From: Henricia sp. BOLD:AAB3569
Lineage: Eukaryota; Echinodermata; Asteroidea; Spinulosida; Echinasteridae
Reading direction: 5' to 3'
Length of the DNA: 64,000 nucleotides
Assembly: GCA_037783545.1 (NCBI GenBank)
Contig: JBBELK010000390.1
Location: 639,302 to 703,301 of the forward strand
Below the pieces are notes generated by a model. That model was not told the origin of the DNA and did no database searches. It saw only the letters and a list, made by a program, of their open reading frames with translations. The translations under genes and the position numbers were made by a program. Position 1 is the first letter of the stretch. Every line of letters starts with the position of its first letter. Below, piece by piece: positions 47,659 through 59,787 of this stretch.

Positions 47659-48546
47659 GTGCGCAATATAGAATCTTTGAAGCATGCAAAATTTGAAGTT
47701 CGTCGGAACATTTTTCGACCTCCAAATTTGCCAACGTTTGGACCACACTTTGACTAAAATCCCGTCCCAAACTGGGCCGTGTCAACGACAGTCCGAAGGA
47801 CTGAGCATGCGCACGAGTCAGGAGTACACCAAAGAGGTGTGTACAGACAGCCACAGGTTGCGGGAGCAACCAGGAAGCGCCAACCCCTTTTTTTTCTAAA
47901 CTCTGAAATTTCTCTGCCATTTCCCGGCGAAAGTCTGTCAATTTTTTAGGACAAGTGCGCAATATAGAGTCTTTGGAGCATGCAAAATTTGAAGTTCGTC
48001 GGAACATCTTTCGACCTCCAAATTTGCCGACGTTTGGACCACACTTTGACCAAAATCCCGTCCCAAACTGGGCCGTGTCAACGACAGTCCGAAGGACTGA
48101 GCATGCGCACGAGTCAGGAGTACACCAAAGAGGTGTGTACAGACAGCCACAGGTTGCGGGAGCAACCAGGAAGCGCCAACCCCTTTTTTTTCTAAACTCT
48201 GAAATTTCTCTGCCATTTCCCGGCGAAAGTCTGTCAATTTTTTTGGACAAGTGCGCAATATAGAGTCTTTGGAGCATGCAAAATTTGAAGTTCGTCGGAA
48301 CATTTTTCGACCTCCAAATTTGCCGACGTTTGGACCACACTTTGACCAAAATCCCGTCCCAAACTGGGCCGTGTCAACGACAGTCCGAAGGACTGAGCAT
48401 GCGCACGAGTCAGGAGTACACCAAAGAGGTGTGTACAGACAGCCACAGGTTGCGGGAGCAACCAGGAAGCGCCAACCCCTTTTTTTTCTAAACTCTGAAA
48501 TTTCTCTGCCATTTCCCGGCGAAAGTCTGTCAATTTTTTAGGACAA
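47659..48546. repeat. Three-monomer marker run repeated at 51788-52678
   Basis: Successive monomers carry GAATCTTTGAAGC, then ACATCTTTCG, then are preceded by a T tract with GGACAAG lacking the A of TTAGG. The same three changes recur in order in the monomers at 51788, 52083 and 52382, 14 monomers (about 4.13 kb) downstream, across the start of the indel-rich region. Confidence 0.75.
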
Positions 48547-51500
48547 GTGCGCAATATAGAGTCTTTGGAGCATGCAAAATTTGAAGTTCGTCGGAACATT
48601 TTTCGACCTCCAAATTTGCCGACGTTTGGAACACACTTTGACCAAAATCCCGTCCCAAACTGGGCCGTGTCAACGACAGTCCGAAGGACTGAGCATGCGC
48701 ACGAGTCAGGAGTACACCAAAGAGGTGTGTACAGACAGCCACAGGTTGCGGGAGCAACCAGGAAGCGCCAACCCCTTTTTTTCTAAACTCTGAAATTCCT
48801 CTGCCATTTCCCGGCGAAAGTCTGTCAATTTTTTAGGACAAGTGCGCAATATAGAGTCTTTGGAGCATGCAAAATTTGAAGTTCGTCGGAACATTTTTCG
48901 ACCTCCAAATTGCCGACGTTTGGACCACACTTTGACCAAAATCCCGTCCCAAACTGGGACGTGTCAACGACAGTCCGAAGGACTGAGCATGCGCACGAGT
49001 CAGGAGTACACCCAAAGAGGTGTGTACAGACAGCCACAGGTTGCGGGAGCATCCAGGGAAGCGCAACCCCTTTTTTTTCTAAACTCTGAAATTTCTCTGC
49101 CATTTCCAGGCGAAAGTCTGTCAATTTTTTAGGACAAGTGCGCAATATAGAGTCTTTGGAGCATGCAAAATTTGAAGTTCGTCGGAACATTTTTCGACCT
49201 CCAAATTTGCCGACGTTTGGACCACACTTTGACCAAAATCCCGTCCAAACTGGGCCGTGTCAACGACAGTCCGAAGGACTGAGCATGCGCACGAGTCAGG
49301 AGTACACCAAAGAGGTGTGTACAGACAGCCACAGGTTGCGGAGCATCCAGGAAGCGCCACCCCTTTTTTTTTCTAACTCTGAAATTTCTCTGCCATTTCC
49401 CGGCGAAAGTCTGTCATTTTTTTAGGACAAGTGCGCAATATAGAGTCTTTGGAGCATGCAAAATTTGAAGTTCGTCGGAACATTTTTCTGACCTTCCAAA
49501 TTTGCCGACGTTTGGACCACACTTGACCAAAATCCCGTCACAAACTGGGCCGTGTCAACGACAGTCCGAAGGACTGAGCATGCGCACGAGTCAGGAGTAC
49601 ACCAAAGAGGTGTGTACAGACAGCCACAGGTTGCGGGAGCAACCAGGAAGCGCCAACCCCTTTTTTTCTAAACTCTGAAATTTCTCTGCCATTTCCCGGC
49701 GAAAGTCTGTCAATTGTTTTAGGACAAGTGCGCAATATAGAGTCTTTGGAGCATGCAAAATTTGAAGTTCGTCGGAACATTTTTCGACCTCCAAATTTGC
49801 CGACGTTTGGACCACACTTTGACCAAAATCCCGTCCCAAACTGGGCCGTGTCAACGACAGTCCGAAGGACTGAGCATGCGCACAGAGTCAGGAGTACACC
49901 AAAGAGGTGTGTACAGACAGCCACAGGTTGCGGGAGCAACCAGGAAGCGCCAACCCCTTTTTTTTCTAAACTCTGAAATTCTCTGCCATTTCCCGGCGAA
50001 AGTCTGTCAATTTTTTAGGACAAGTGCGCAATATATAGTCTTTGGAGCATGCAAAATTTGAAGTTCGTCGGAACATTTTTCGACCTCCAAATTTGCCGAC
50101 GTTTGGACCACACTTTGACCAAAATCCCGTCCCAAACTGGGCCGTGTCAAACGGACAGTCCGAAGGACTGAGCATGCGCACGAGTCAGGAGTACACCAAA
50201 GAGGTGTGTACAGACAGCCACAGGTTGCGGGAGCATCCAGGAAGCGCCAACCCCTTTTTTTTTCTAAACTCTGAAATTTCTCTGCCATTTCCCGGCGAAA
50301 GTCTGTCAATTTTTTAGGGACAAGTGCGGCAATATAGAGTCTTTGGAGCATGCAAAATTTGAAGTTCGTCGGAACATTTTTCGACCTCCAAATTTGCCGA
50401 CGTTTGGACCACACTTTGACCAAAATCCGTCCCAAACTGGGCCGTGTCAACGACAGTCCGAAGGACTGATGCATGCGCACGAGTCAGGAGTACACCAAAG
50501 AGGTGTGTACAGACAGCCACAGGTTGCGGGAGCAACCAGGAAGCGCCAACCCCTTTTTTTCTAACTCTGAAATTTCTCTGCCATTTCCCGGCGAAAGTCT
50601 GTCAATCTTTTAGGACAAGTGCGCAATATAGAGTCTTTGGAGCATGCAAAATTTGAAGTTCGTCGGAACATTTTTCGACCTCCAAATTTGCCGACGTTTG
50701 GACCACACTTTGACCAAAATCCCGTCCAAACTGGCCGTGTCAACGACAATCCGAAGGACTGAGCATGCGCACGAGTCAGGAGTACACCAAAGAGGTGTGT
50801 ACAGACAGCCACAGGTTGCGGGAGCAACAGGAAGCGCCACCCCTTTTTTTCTAAACTCTGAAATTCCTCTGCCATTTCCCGGCGAAAGTCTGTCAATTTT
50901 TTAGGACAAGTGCGCAATATAGAGTCTTTGGAGCATGCAAAATTTGAAGTTCGTCGGAACATTTTCGACCTCCAAATTTGCCGACGTTTGGACCACACTT
51001 TGACCCAAATCCCGTCCAAACTGGCCGTGTCAACGACAGTCCGAAGGACTGAGCATGCGCACGAGTCAGAGTACACCGAAGAGGTGTGTACAGACAGCCA
51101 CAGGTTGAGGGAGCATCCAGGAAGCGCCAACCCCTTTTTTTTCTAAACTCTGAAATTTCTCTGCCATTTCCGGCGAAAGTCTGTCAATTTTTTAGGACAA
51201 GTGCGCAATATAGAGTCTTTGGAGCATGCAAAATTTGAAGTTCGTCGGAACATTTTTCGACCTCCAAATTTGCCGACGTTTGGACCACACTTTGACCAAA
51301 ATCCCGTCCCAAACTGGGCCGTGTCAACGACAGTCCGAAGGACTGAGCATGCGCACGAGTCAGGAGTACACCAAAGAGGTGTGTACAGACAGCCACAGGT
51401 TGAGGGAGCAACCAGGAAGCGCCAACCTCCTTTTTTTCTAAACTCTGAAATTTCTCTGCCATTTCCGGCGAAAGTCTGTCAATTTTTTAGGACAAGTGCG

Positions 51501-54500
51501 CAATATAGAGTCTTTGGAGCATGCAAAATTTGAAGTTCGTCGGAACATTTTTCGACCTCCAAATTTGCCGACGTTTGGACCACACTTTGACCAAAATCCC
51601 CCCAAACTGGGCCGTGTCACGACAGTCCGAAGGACTGAGCATGCGCACGAGTCAGGAGTACACCAAAGAGGTGTGTACAGACAGCCACAGGTTGCGGGAG
51701 CAACCAGGAAGCGCCAACCCCTTTTTTTTCTAAACTCTGAAATTTCTCTGCCATTTCCGGCGAAAGTCTGTCAATTGTTTAGGACAAGTGCGCAATATCG
51801 AATCTTTGAAGCATGCAAAATTTGAAGTTCGTCGGAACATTTTTCGACCTCCAAATTTGCCGACGTTTGGACCACACTTTGACCCAAATCCCGTCCCCAA
51901 ACTGGGCCGTGTCAACGACAGTCCGAAGGACTGAGCATGCGCACGAGTCAGGAGTACACCAAAGAGGTGTGTACAGACAGCCACAGGTTGCGGGAGCAAC
52001 CAGAAGCGCCAACCCCTTTTTTTTCTAAACTCTGAATTTCTCTGCCATTTCCCGGCGAAAGTCTGTCAATTTTTTAGGACAAGTGCGCAATATAGAGTCT
52101 TTGGAGCATGCAGAATTTGAAGTTCGTCGGAACATCTTTCGACCTCCAAATTTGCCGACGTTTGGACCACACTTTGACCAAAATCCCGTCCCAAACTGGG
52201 CCGTGTCAACGACAGTCCGGAAGTACTGAGCATGCGCACGAGTCAGGAGTACACGAAAGAGGTGTGTACAGACAGCCACAGGTTGCGGGAGCAACAGGAA
52301 GCGCCAACACCTTTTTTTTTCTAAACTCTATAAATTTCTCAGGCCATTTCCCGGCGAAAGTCTGTCAATTTTTTTGGACAAGTGCGCAATATAGAGTCTT
52401 TGAGCATGCAAAATTTGAAGTTCGTCGGAACATTTTTCGACCTCCAATTTGCCGACGTTTGGACCACACTTTGACCAAAAATCCCGTCCCAAACTGGGCC
52501 GTGTCAACGACAGTCCGAAGGACTGAGCATGTGCACGAGTCAGGAGTAGCACCATAGAGGTGTGTACAGACAGCCACAGGTTGCGGGAGCAACCAGGAAG
52601 CGCCAACCCCTTTTTTTTCTAAACTCTGAAATTTCTCTGCCATTTCCCGGCAGAAAGTCTGTCAATTTTTTAGGACAAGTGCGCAATATAGAGTCTTTGA
52701 GCATGCAAAATTTGAAGTTCGTCGGAACATTTTTCGACCTCCAAATTTGCCGACGTTTGGACCACACTTTGACCAAAATCTCGTCCCAAACTGGGCCGTG
52801 TCAACGACAGTCCGAAGGACTGAGCATGCGCACGAGTCAGGAGTACACCAAAGAGGTGTGTACAGACAGCCACAGGTGCGGGAGCATCCAGGAAGCGCCA
52901 ACCCCTTTTTTTTCTAAACTCTGAAATTTCTCTGCCATTTCCCGGCGAAAGTCTGTCAATTTTTTAGGACAAGTGCGCAATATAGAGTCTTTGGAGCATG
53001 CAAAATTTGAAGTTCGTCGGAACATTTTTCGACCTCCAAATTTTGCCGACTTTTGACCACACTTTGACCAAAAACCCGTCCCAAACTGGGCCGTGTCAAC
53101 GACAGTCCGAAGGACTGAGCATTGCGCACGAGTCAGGAGTACACCAAAGAGGTGTGTACAGACAGCCACAGGTTGCGGGAGCAACCAGGAAGCGCCAACC
53201 CCTTTTTTTCTAAACTCTGAAATTCCTCTGCCATTTCCGGCGAAAGTCTGTCAATTTCTTTAGGACAAGTGCGCAATATAGAGTCTTTGAGCATGCAAAA
53301 TTTGAAGTTCGTCGGAACATTTTTCGACCTCCAAATTTGCCGACGTTTGGACCACACTTTGACCAAAATCCCGTCCCAAACTGGGCCGTGTCAACGACAG
53401 TCCGAGAGGACTGAGCATGTGCACGAGTCAGGAGTACACCAAAGAGGTGTGTACAGACAGCCACAGGTTGCGGGAGCAACCAGGAAGCGCCAACCCCTTT
53501 TTTTTCTAAACTCTGAAATTTCTCTGCCATTTCCCGGCGAAAGTCTGTCAATTTTTAGGACAAGTGCGCAATATAGAGTCTTTGAGCATGCAAATTTGAA
53601 GTTCGTCGGAACATTTTTCGACCTCCAAATTTGCCGACGTTTGGACCACACTTTGACCAAATCTCGTCCCAAACTGGGCCGTGTCAACGACAGTCCGAAG
53701 GACTGAGCATAGCGCACGAGTCAGGAGTACACCAAAGAGGTGTGTACAGACAGCCACAGGTTGCGGAGCATCCAGGAAGCGCCAACCCCTTTTTTTTCTA
53801 AACTCTGAATTTCTCTGCCATTTCCGGCGAAAGTCTGTCAATTTTTTAGGACAAGTGCGCAATATAGAGTCTTTGGAGGCATTGCAAAATTTGAAGTTCG
53901 TCGGAACATTTTTTCGACCTCCAAATTTGCCGACTTTTGGACCACACTTTGACCAAAATCCCGTCCCAAACTGGGCCGTGTCAACGACAGTCCGAAGGAC
54001 TGAGCATGCGCACGAGTCAGGAGTACACCAAAGAGGTGTGTACAGACAGCCAACAGGTTGCGGGAGCAACCAGGAAGCGCCAACCCCTTTTTTTTCTAAA
54101 CTCTGAAATTCCTCTGCATTTCCCGGCGAAAGTCTGTTCAATTTTTTAGGACAAGTGCGCATATAGAGTCTTTGGAGCATGCAAAATTTGAAGTTCGTCG
54201 GAACATTTTTCGACCTCCAAATTTGCCGACGTTTGGACCACACTTGACCAAATCCCGTCCCCAAACTGGGCCGTGTCAACGACAGTCCGAAGGCACTGAG
54301 CATTGCGCACGAGTCAGGAGTACACCAAAGAGGTGTGTACAGACAGCCACAGGTTGCGGGAGCATCCAGGAAGCGCCAACCCCTTTTTTTTCTAAACTCT
54401 GAAATTTCTCTGCCATTTCCCGGCGAAAGTCTGTCAATTTTTTAGGACAAGTGCGCAATATAGAGTCTTTGGAGCATGCAAAATTTGAAGTTCGTACGGA

Positions 54501-55636
54501 ACATTTTCGACCTCCAAATTTGCCGACGTTTGGACCACACTTTGACCAAAATCCCGTCCCAAACTGGGCCGTGTCAACGACAGTCCGAAGGACTGAGCAT
54601 GCGCACGAGTCAGGAGTACACCAAAGAGGTGTGTACAGACAGCCACAGGTTGCGGGAGCAACCAGGAAGCGCCAACCCCTTTTTTTTCTAAACTCTGAAA
54701 TTTCTCATGCCATTTCCCGGCGAAAGTCTGTCAATTTTTAGACAAGTGCGCAATATAGAATCTTTGAAGCATGCAAAATTTGAAGTTCGTCGGAACATTT
54801 TTCGACCTCCAAATTTGCCGACGTTTGGACCACACTTTGACCAAAATCTCCGTCCCAAACTGGGCCGTGTCAACGACAGTCCGAAGGACTGAGCATGCGC
54901 ACGAGTCAGGAGTACACCAAGAGGTGTGTACAGACAGCCACAGGTTGCGGGAGCAACCAGGAAGCGCCAACCCCTTTTTTCTAACTCTGAAATTTCTCTG
55001 CATTTCCCGGCGAAAGTCTGTCAATTTTTTAGGACAATGTGCGCATATAGAGTCTTTTGGAGCATGCAAAATTTGAAGTTCGTCGGAACATTTTCGACCT
55101 CCAAATTTTGCCGACGTTTGGACCACACTTTGACCAAAATCCGTCCCAACTGGCGCGCGTTAACGACAGTCCGAAGGACTGAGCAATGCGCCACGAGTCA
55201 GGAGTACACCAAGGAGGTGTGTACAGACAGCCACAGGTTGCGGGAGCATCCAGGAAGCGCCAACACCCCTTTTTTTTCTAAACTCTGAAATTTCTCTGCC
55301 CATTTCCCGGCGAAAGTCTGTCAATTTTTTAGGACAAGTGCGCATATAGAGTCTTTGGAGCATAGCAAAATTTGAAGTTCGTCGGAACATTTTTCGACCT
55401 CCAAATTTGCCGACGTTTGGACCACACTTTGACCAAAATCCCGTCCCTAAACTGGGGCCGTGTCAACGTACAGTCCGAAGGACTGAGCATGCGCACGAGT
55501 CAGGAGTACACCAAAGAGGTGTGTACAGACAGCCACAGGTTGCGGGAGCATCCAGGAAGCGCCAACCCCTTTTTTTTCTAAACTCTGAAATTCTCTGCCA
55601 TTTCCCGGCGAAAGGTCTGTCAATTATTTAGGACAA

Positions 55637-55930
55637 GTGCGCAATATAGAGTCTTTGGAGCATGCAAAATTTGAAGTTCGTCGGAACATTCTTCGACCTC
55701 CAAATTTGCCGACGTTTGGACCACACTTTCACAAAATCCGTCCCAAACTGGGCCGTGTCAACGACAGTCCGAAGGACTGAGCATGCGCACGAGTCAGGAG
55801 TACACCAAAGAGGTGTGTACAGACAGCCACAGGTTGCGGGAGCATCCAGGAAGCGCCAACCCCTTTTTTTTCTAAACTCTGAAATTTCTCTGCCATTTCC
55901 CGGCGAAAGTCTGTCAAATTTTTTAGGACA
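55637..55930. repeat. First 'CATTCTTCG / CTTTCAC' variant monomer of the right-hand region
   Basis: ACATTCTTCGACC replaces ACATTTTTCGACC and CTTTCAC replaces CTTTGAC. Both changes recur, with local indels, in monomers at 56529, 57419, 58610, 60676, 62154 and 63342, spaced 3, 3, 4, 7, 5 and 4 monomers apart. I did not see this pair left of 55 kb. Confidence 0.7.
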
Positions 55931-58900
55931 GTGCGCAATATAGAGTCTTTTGGAGCATGCAAAATTTGAAGTTCGTCGGAACATTTTTCGACCTCCAAAT
56001 TTGCCGACGTTTGGACCACACTTTGACCAAAATCCCGTCCCAAACTGGGCCGACGTTAACGACAGTCCGAAGGACTTGAGCATGCGCACGAGTCAGGAGT
56101 ACACCAAGAGGGTGTGTACAGACAGCCACAGGTTGCGGGAGCATCCAGGAAGCGCCAACCCCTTTTTTTTCTAAACTCTGAAATTTCTCCTGCCTATTTC
56201 CCTGGCGAAAGTCTGTCAATTTTTTAGGACAAGTGCGCAATATAGAGTCTTTGGAGCATGCAAAATTTGAAGTTCGTCGGAACATTTTTCGACCTTCCAA
56301 ATTTGCCGACGTTTGGACCACACTTTGACCAAAATCCCGTCCCAAACTGGGCCGTGTCAACGACAGTCCGAGGACTGAGCATGCGCACGAGTCAGGAGTA
56401 CACCAAAGAGGTGTGTACAGACAAGCCACAGGTTGCGGGAGCATCCAGGAAGCGCCAACCCCTTTTTTTTCTAACTCTGAAATTTCTCTGCCATTTCCCG
56501 GCGAAAGTCTGTCAATTATTTAGGACAAGTGCGCAATATAGAGTCTTTGTAGCATGCAAAATTTGAAGTTCGTCCGGAACATTCTTCGAGCCTCCCAAAT
56601 TTGCCGACGTTTGACCACACTTTCACGCAAAATCCCGTCCCAAACTGGGCCGTGTCAACGACAGTCCGAAGGACTGAGCATGCGCACGAGTCAGGAGTAC
56701 ACCAAGAGGTGTGTACAGACAGCCACAGGTTGCGGGAGCATCCAGGAAGCGCCAACCCCTTTTTTTCTAAACTCTGAAATTTCCTCTGCCATTTCCCGGC
56801 GAAAGTCTGTCAATTTTTTTAGGACAAGTGCGCAATATAGAGTCTTTGGAGCATGCAAAATTTGAAGTTCGTCGGAACATTTTTCGACCTCCAAATTTGC
56901 CGACGTTTGGACCACACCTTTGACCAAAATCCCGTCCCAAACTGGGCCGTGTCAACGACAGTCCGAAGGACTGAGCATAGCGCACGAGTCAGGAGTACAC
57001 CAAAGAGGTGTGTACAGACAGCCACAGGTTGCGGGAGCAACCAGGAAGCGCCAACCCCTTTTTTTCTAACTCTGAAATTTCTCTGCCATTTCCCGGCGAA
57101 AGTCTGTCAATTTTTTAGGACAAGTGCGCAATATAGAGTCTTTGGAGCATGCAAAATTTGAAGTTCGTCGGAACATTTTTCGACCTCCAAATTTGCCGAC
57201 GTTTGGACCACACTTTGACCAAAATCCCGTCCCAAACTGGGCCGTGTCAACGACAGTCCGAAGGACTGAGCATGCGCACGAGTCAGGAGTACACCAAAGA
57301 GGTGTGTACAGACAGCCACAGGTTGCGGGAGACATCCAGGAAGCGCCAACCCCTTTTTTTTCTAAACTCTGAATTTCTCTGCCATTTCCGGCGAAAGTCT
57401 GTCAATTTTTTAGGACAAGTGCGCAATATAGAGTCTTTGGAGCATGCAAAATTTGAAGTTCGTCGGAACATTTCTTCGACCTCCAAATTTGCCGACGTTT
57501 GGACCACACTTTCACCAAATCCCGTCCAAACTGGGCCGTGTCACGACAGTCCGAAGGACTGAGCATGCGCACGAGTCAGGAGTACACCAAGAGGTGTGTA
57601 CTAGACAGCCCACAGGTTGCGGGAGCATCAGGAAGGCGCCAACCCCTTTTTTTTTAAACTCTGAAATTTCTCTGCCATTTCCCGGCGAAAGTCTGTCAAT
57701 TTTTTAGGACATAGTGCGCAATATAGAGTCTTTGGAGCATGCAAAATTTGAAGTTCGTCGTGAACATTTTCGACCTCCAAATTTGCCGACGTTTGGAACC
57801 ACACTTTGACCAAAATCCCGTCCCAAACTGGGCCGTGTCAACGACAGTCCGAAGGACTGAGCATGCGCACGAGTCAGGAGTACACCAAAGAGGTGTGTAC
57901 AGACAGCCACAGGTTGACTGGGAGCAACAGGAAGCGCCAACCCCTTTTTTTTCTAAACTCTGAAATTCTCTGCCATTTCCCGGCGAAAGTCTGTCAATTG
58001 TTAGGACAAGTGCGCAATATAGAGATCTTTGGAGCATGCAAAATTTGAAGTTCGTCTGAACATTTTTCGACCTCCAAATTTGCCGACGTTTGGACCACAC
58101 TTTGACCAAAATCCCGTCCCAAACTGGGCCGTGTCAACGACCAGTCCGAAGGACTGAGCATAGCGCATCGAGTCAGGAGTACACCAAAGAGGTGTGTACA
58201 GACAGCCACAGGTTGCGGGAGCATCCAGGAAGCGCCAACCCCTTTTTTTTCTAAACTCTGAAATTTCTCTGCCATTTCCCGCGAAAGTCTGTCAATTTTT
58301 TAGGACATGTGCGCAATATAGAGTCTTTGGAGCATGCAAAATTTGAAGTTCGTCGGAACATTTTTCGACCATCCAAATTTGCCGACGTTGGACCACACTT
58401 TGACCAAAATCCCGTCCCAAACTGGGCCGTGTCAACGACAGTTCCGAAGGACTGAGCATGCGCACGAGGTCAGGAGTACACCAAAGAGGTGTGTACAGAC
58501 AGCCACAGGTTGCGAGGAGCATCCAGGAAGCGCCCAACCCCTTTTTTTTTCTAACTCTGAAATTTCCTCTGCCATTTCCCGGCGAAAGTCTGTCAATTTT
58601 TTAGGACAAGTGGCGCAATATAGAGTCTTTGGAGCATGCAAAATTTGAAGTTCGTCGGAACAGTTCTTCGACCTCTCAAATTTGCCGACGTTTGGACCAC
58701 ACTTTCACCAAATCCCGTCCCAAACTGGGCCGTGTCAACGGACAGTCCGAAGGACTGAGCATGCGCACGAGTCAGGAGTACACCAAAGAGGTGTGTACAG
58801 ACAGCCACAGGTTGCGGGAGCATCCAGGAAGCGCCAACCCCTTTTTTTTCTAAACTCTGAAATTTCTCTGCCATTTCCGGCGAAAGTCTGTCAATTTTTT

Positions 58901-59494
58901 AGGACAGTGCGCATAAGAGTCTTTGGAGCATGCAAAATTTGAAGTTCGTCGGAACATTTTCGACCTCCAAATTTGCCGACGTTTGGACCACACTTTGACC
59001 AAAATCCAGTCCCAAACTGGCCGTGTCAACGACAGTCCGAAGGACTGAGCATGCGCACGAGTCAGGAGTACACCAAAGAGGTGTGTACAGACAGCCACAG
59101 GTTGCGGGAGCAACCAGGAAGCGCAACCCCTTTTTTTTCTAAACTCTGAAATTTCTCCTGCATTTCCCTGCGAGAAGTCTGTCAATTTTTAGGACAAGTG
59201 CGCAATATAGAGTCTTTGGAGCATGCAAAATTTGAAGTTTCGTCTGAACATTTTTCGACCTCCAAATTTGCCGACGTTTGGACCACACTTTGACAAAAAT
59301 CCCGTCCCAAACTGGGCCGTGTCAACGACAGTCCGAAGGACTGAGCATGCGCACGAGTCAGGAGTTACACCAAAGAGGTGTGTACAGACAGCCACAGGTT
59401 GCGGGAGCAACCAGTGAAGCGCCAACCCCTTTTTTCTAAACTCTGAAATTTCTCTGCCATTTCCCGGCGAAAGTCTGTCAATTATTTAGGACAA

Positions 59495-59787
59495 GTGCGC
59501 AATATAGAGTCTTTGGCATGCAAAATTTGAAGTTCGTCGGAACATTTTTCGACCTCCAAATTGCCGACGTTTGGACCACACTTTGACCAAAATCCCGTCC
59601 CAAACTGGGCCGCGTTAACGACAGTCCGAAGGACTGAGCATGCGCACGAGTCAGGAGTACACCAAGGAGGTGTGTACAGACAGCCACAGGTTGCGGGAGC
59701 ATCCAGGAAGCGCAACCCCTTTTTTTTCTAAACTCTGAAATTTCTCTGGCCATTTCCCGGCGAAAGTCTGTCAATTTTTTAGGACAA
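59495..59787. repeat. Example 'CGCGTTAACG / AAGGAGG' variant monomer
   Basis: GGCCGCGTTAACGACAG replaces GGCCGTGTCAACGACAG and ACCAAGGAGG replaces ACCAAAGAGG; the copy is preceded by CAATTATTTAGG. Related copies lie at 55039, 55931 (in part), 60082 and 61558, and the 62745 copy has only AAGGAGG. Several of them stand two monomers before a CATTCTTCG copy. Confidence 0.65.

Larger units (their letters stand above)
35860..48841. repeat. Loosely ordered monomer block with displaced duplicates
   Basis: Forty-four monomers start at 35860, 36156, 36453, 36748, 37044, 37339, 37635, 37931, 38227, 38522, 38817, 39113, 39408, 39703, 39997, 40293, 40589, 40885, 41181, 41476, 41772, 42067, 42362, 42658, 42954, 43249, 43544, 43840, 44135, 44430, 44726, 45022, 45318, 45614, 45910, 46206, 46475, 46771, 47067, 47363, 47659, 47955, 48251 and 48547. 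Copies followed by CAATCTTTT (38227, 39113, 41772, 43840, 46206) are each followed by a GCATCC copy, showing shared descent. The 37635/37931 pair matches 42362/42658 at 4727 bp. The 36748 copy has a 1-bp insertion (ACCATCACT) and 39703 a 1-bp loss (GCAACAGG). Confidence 0.8.
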
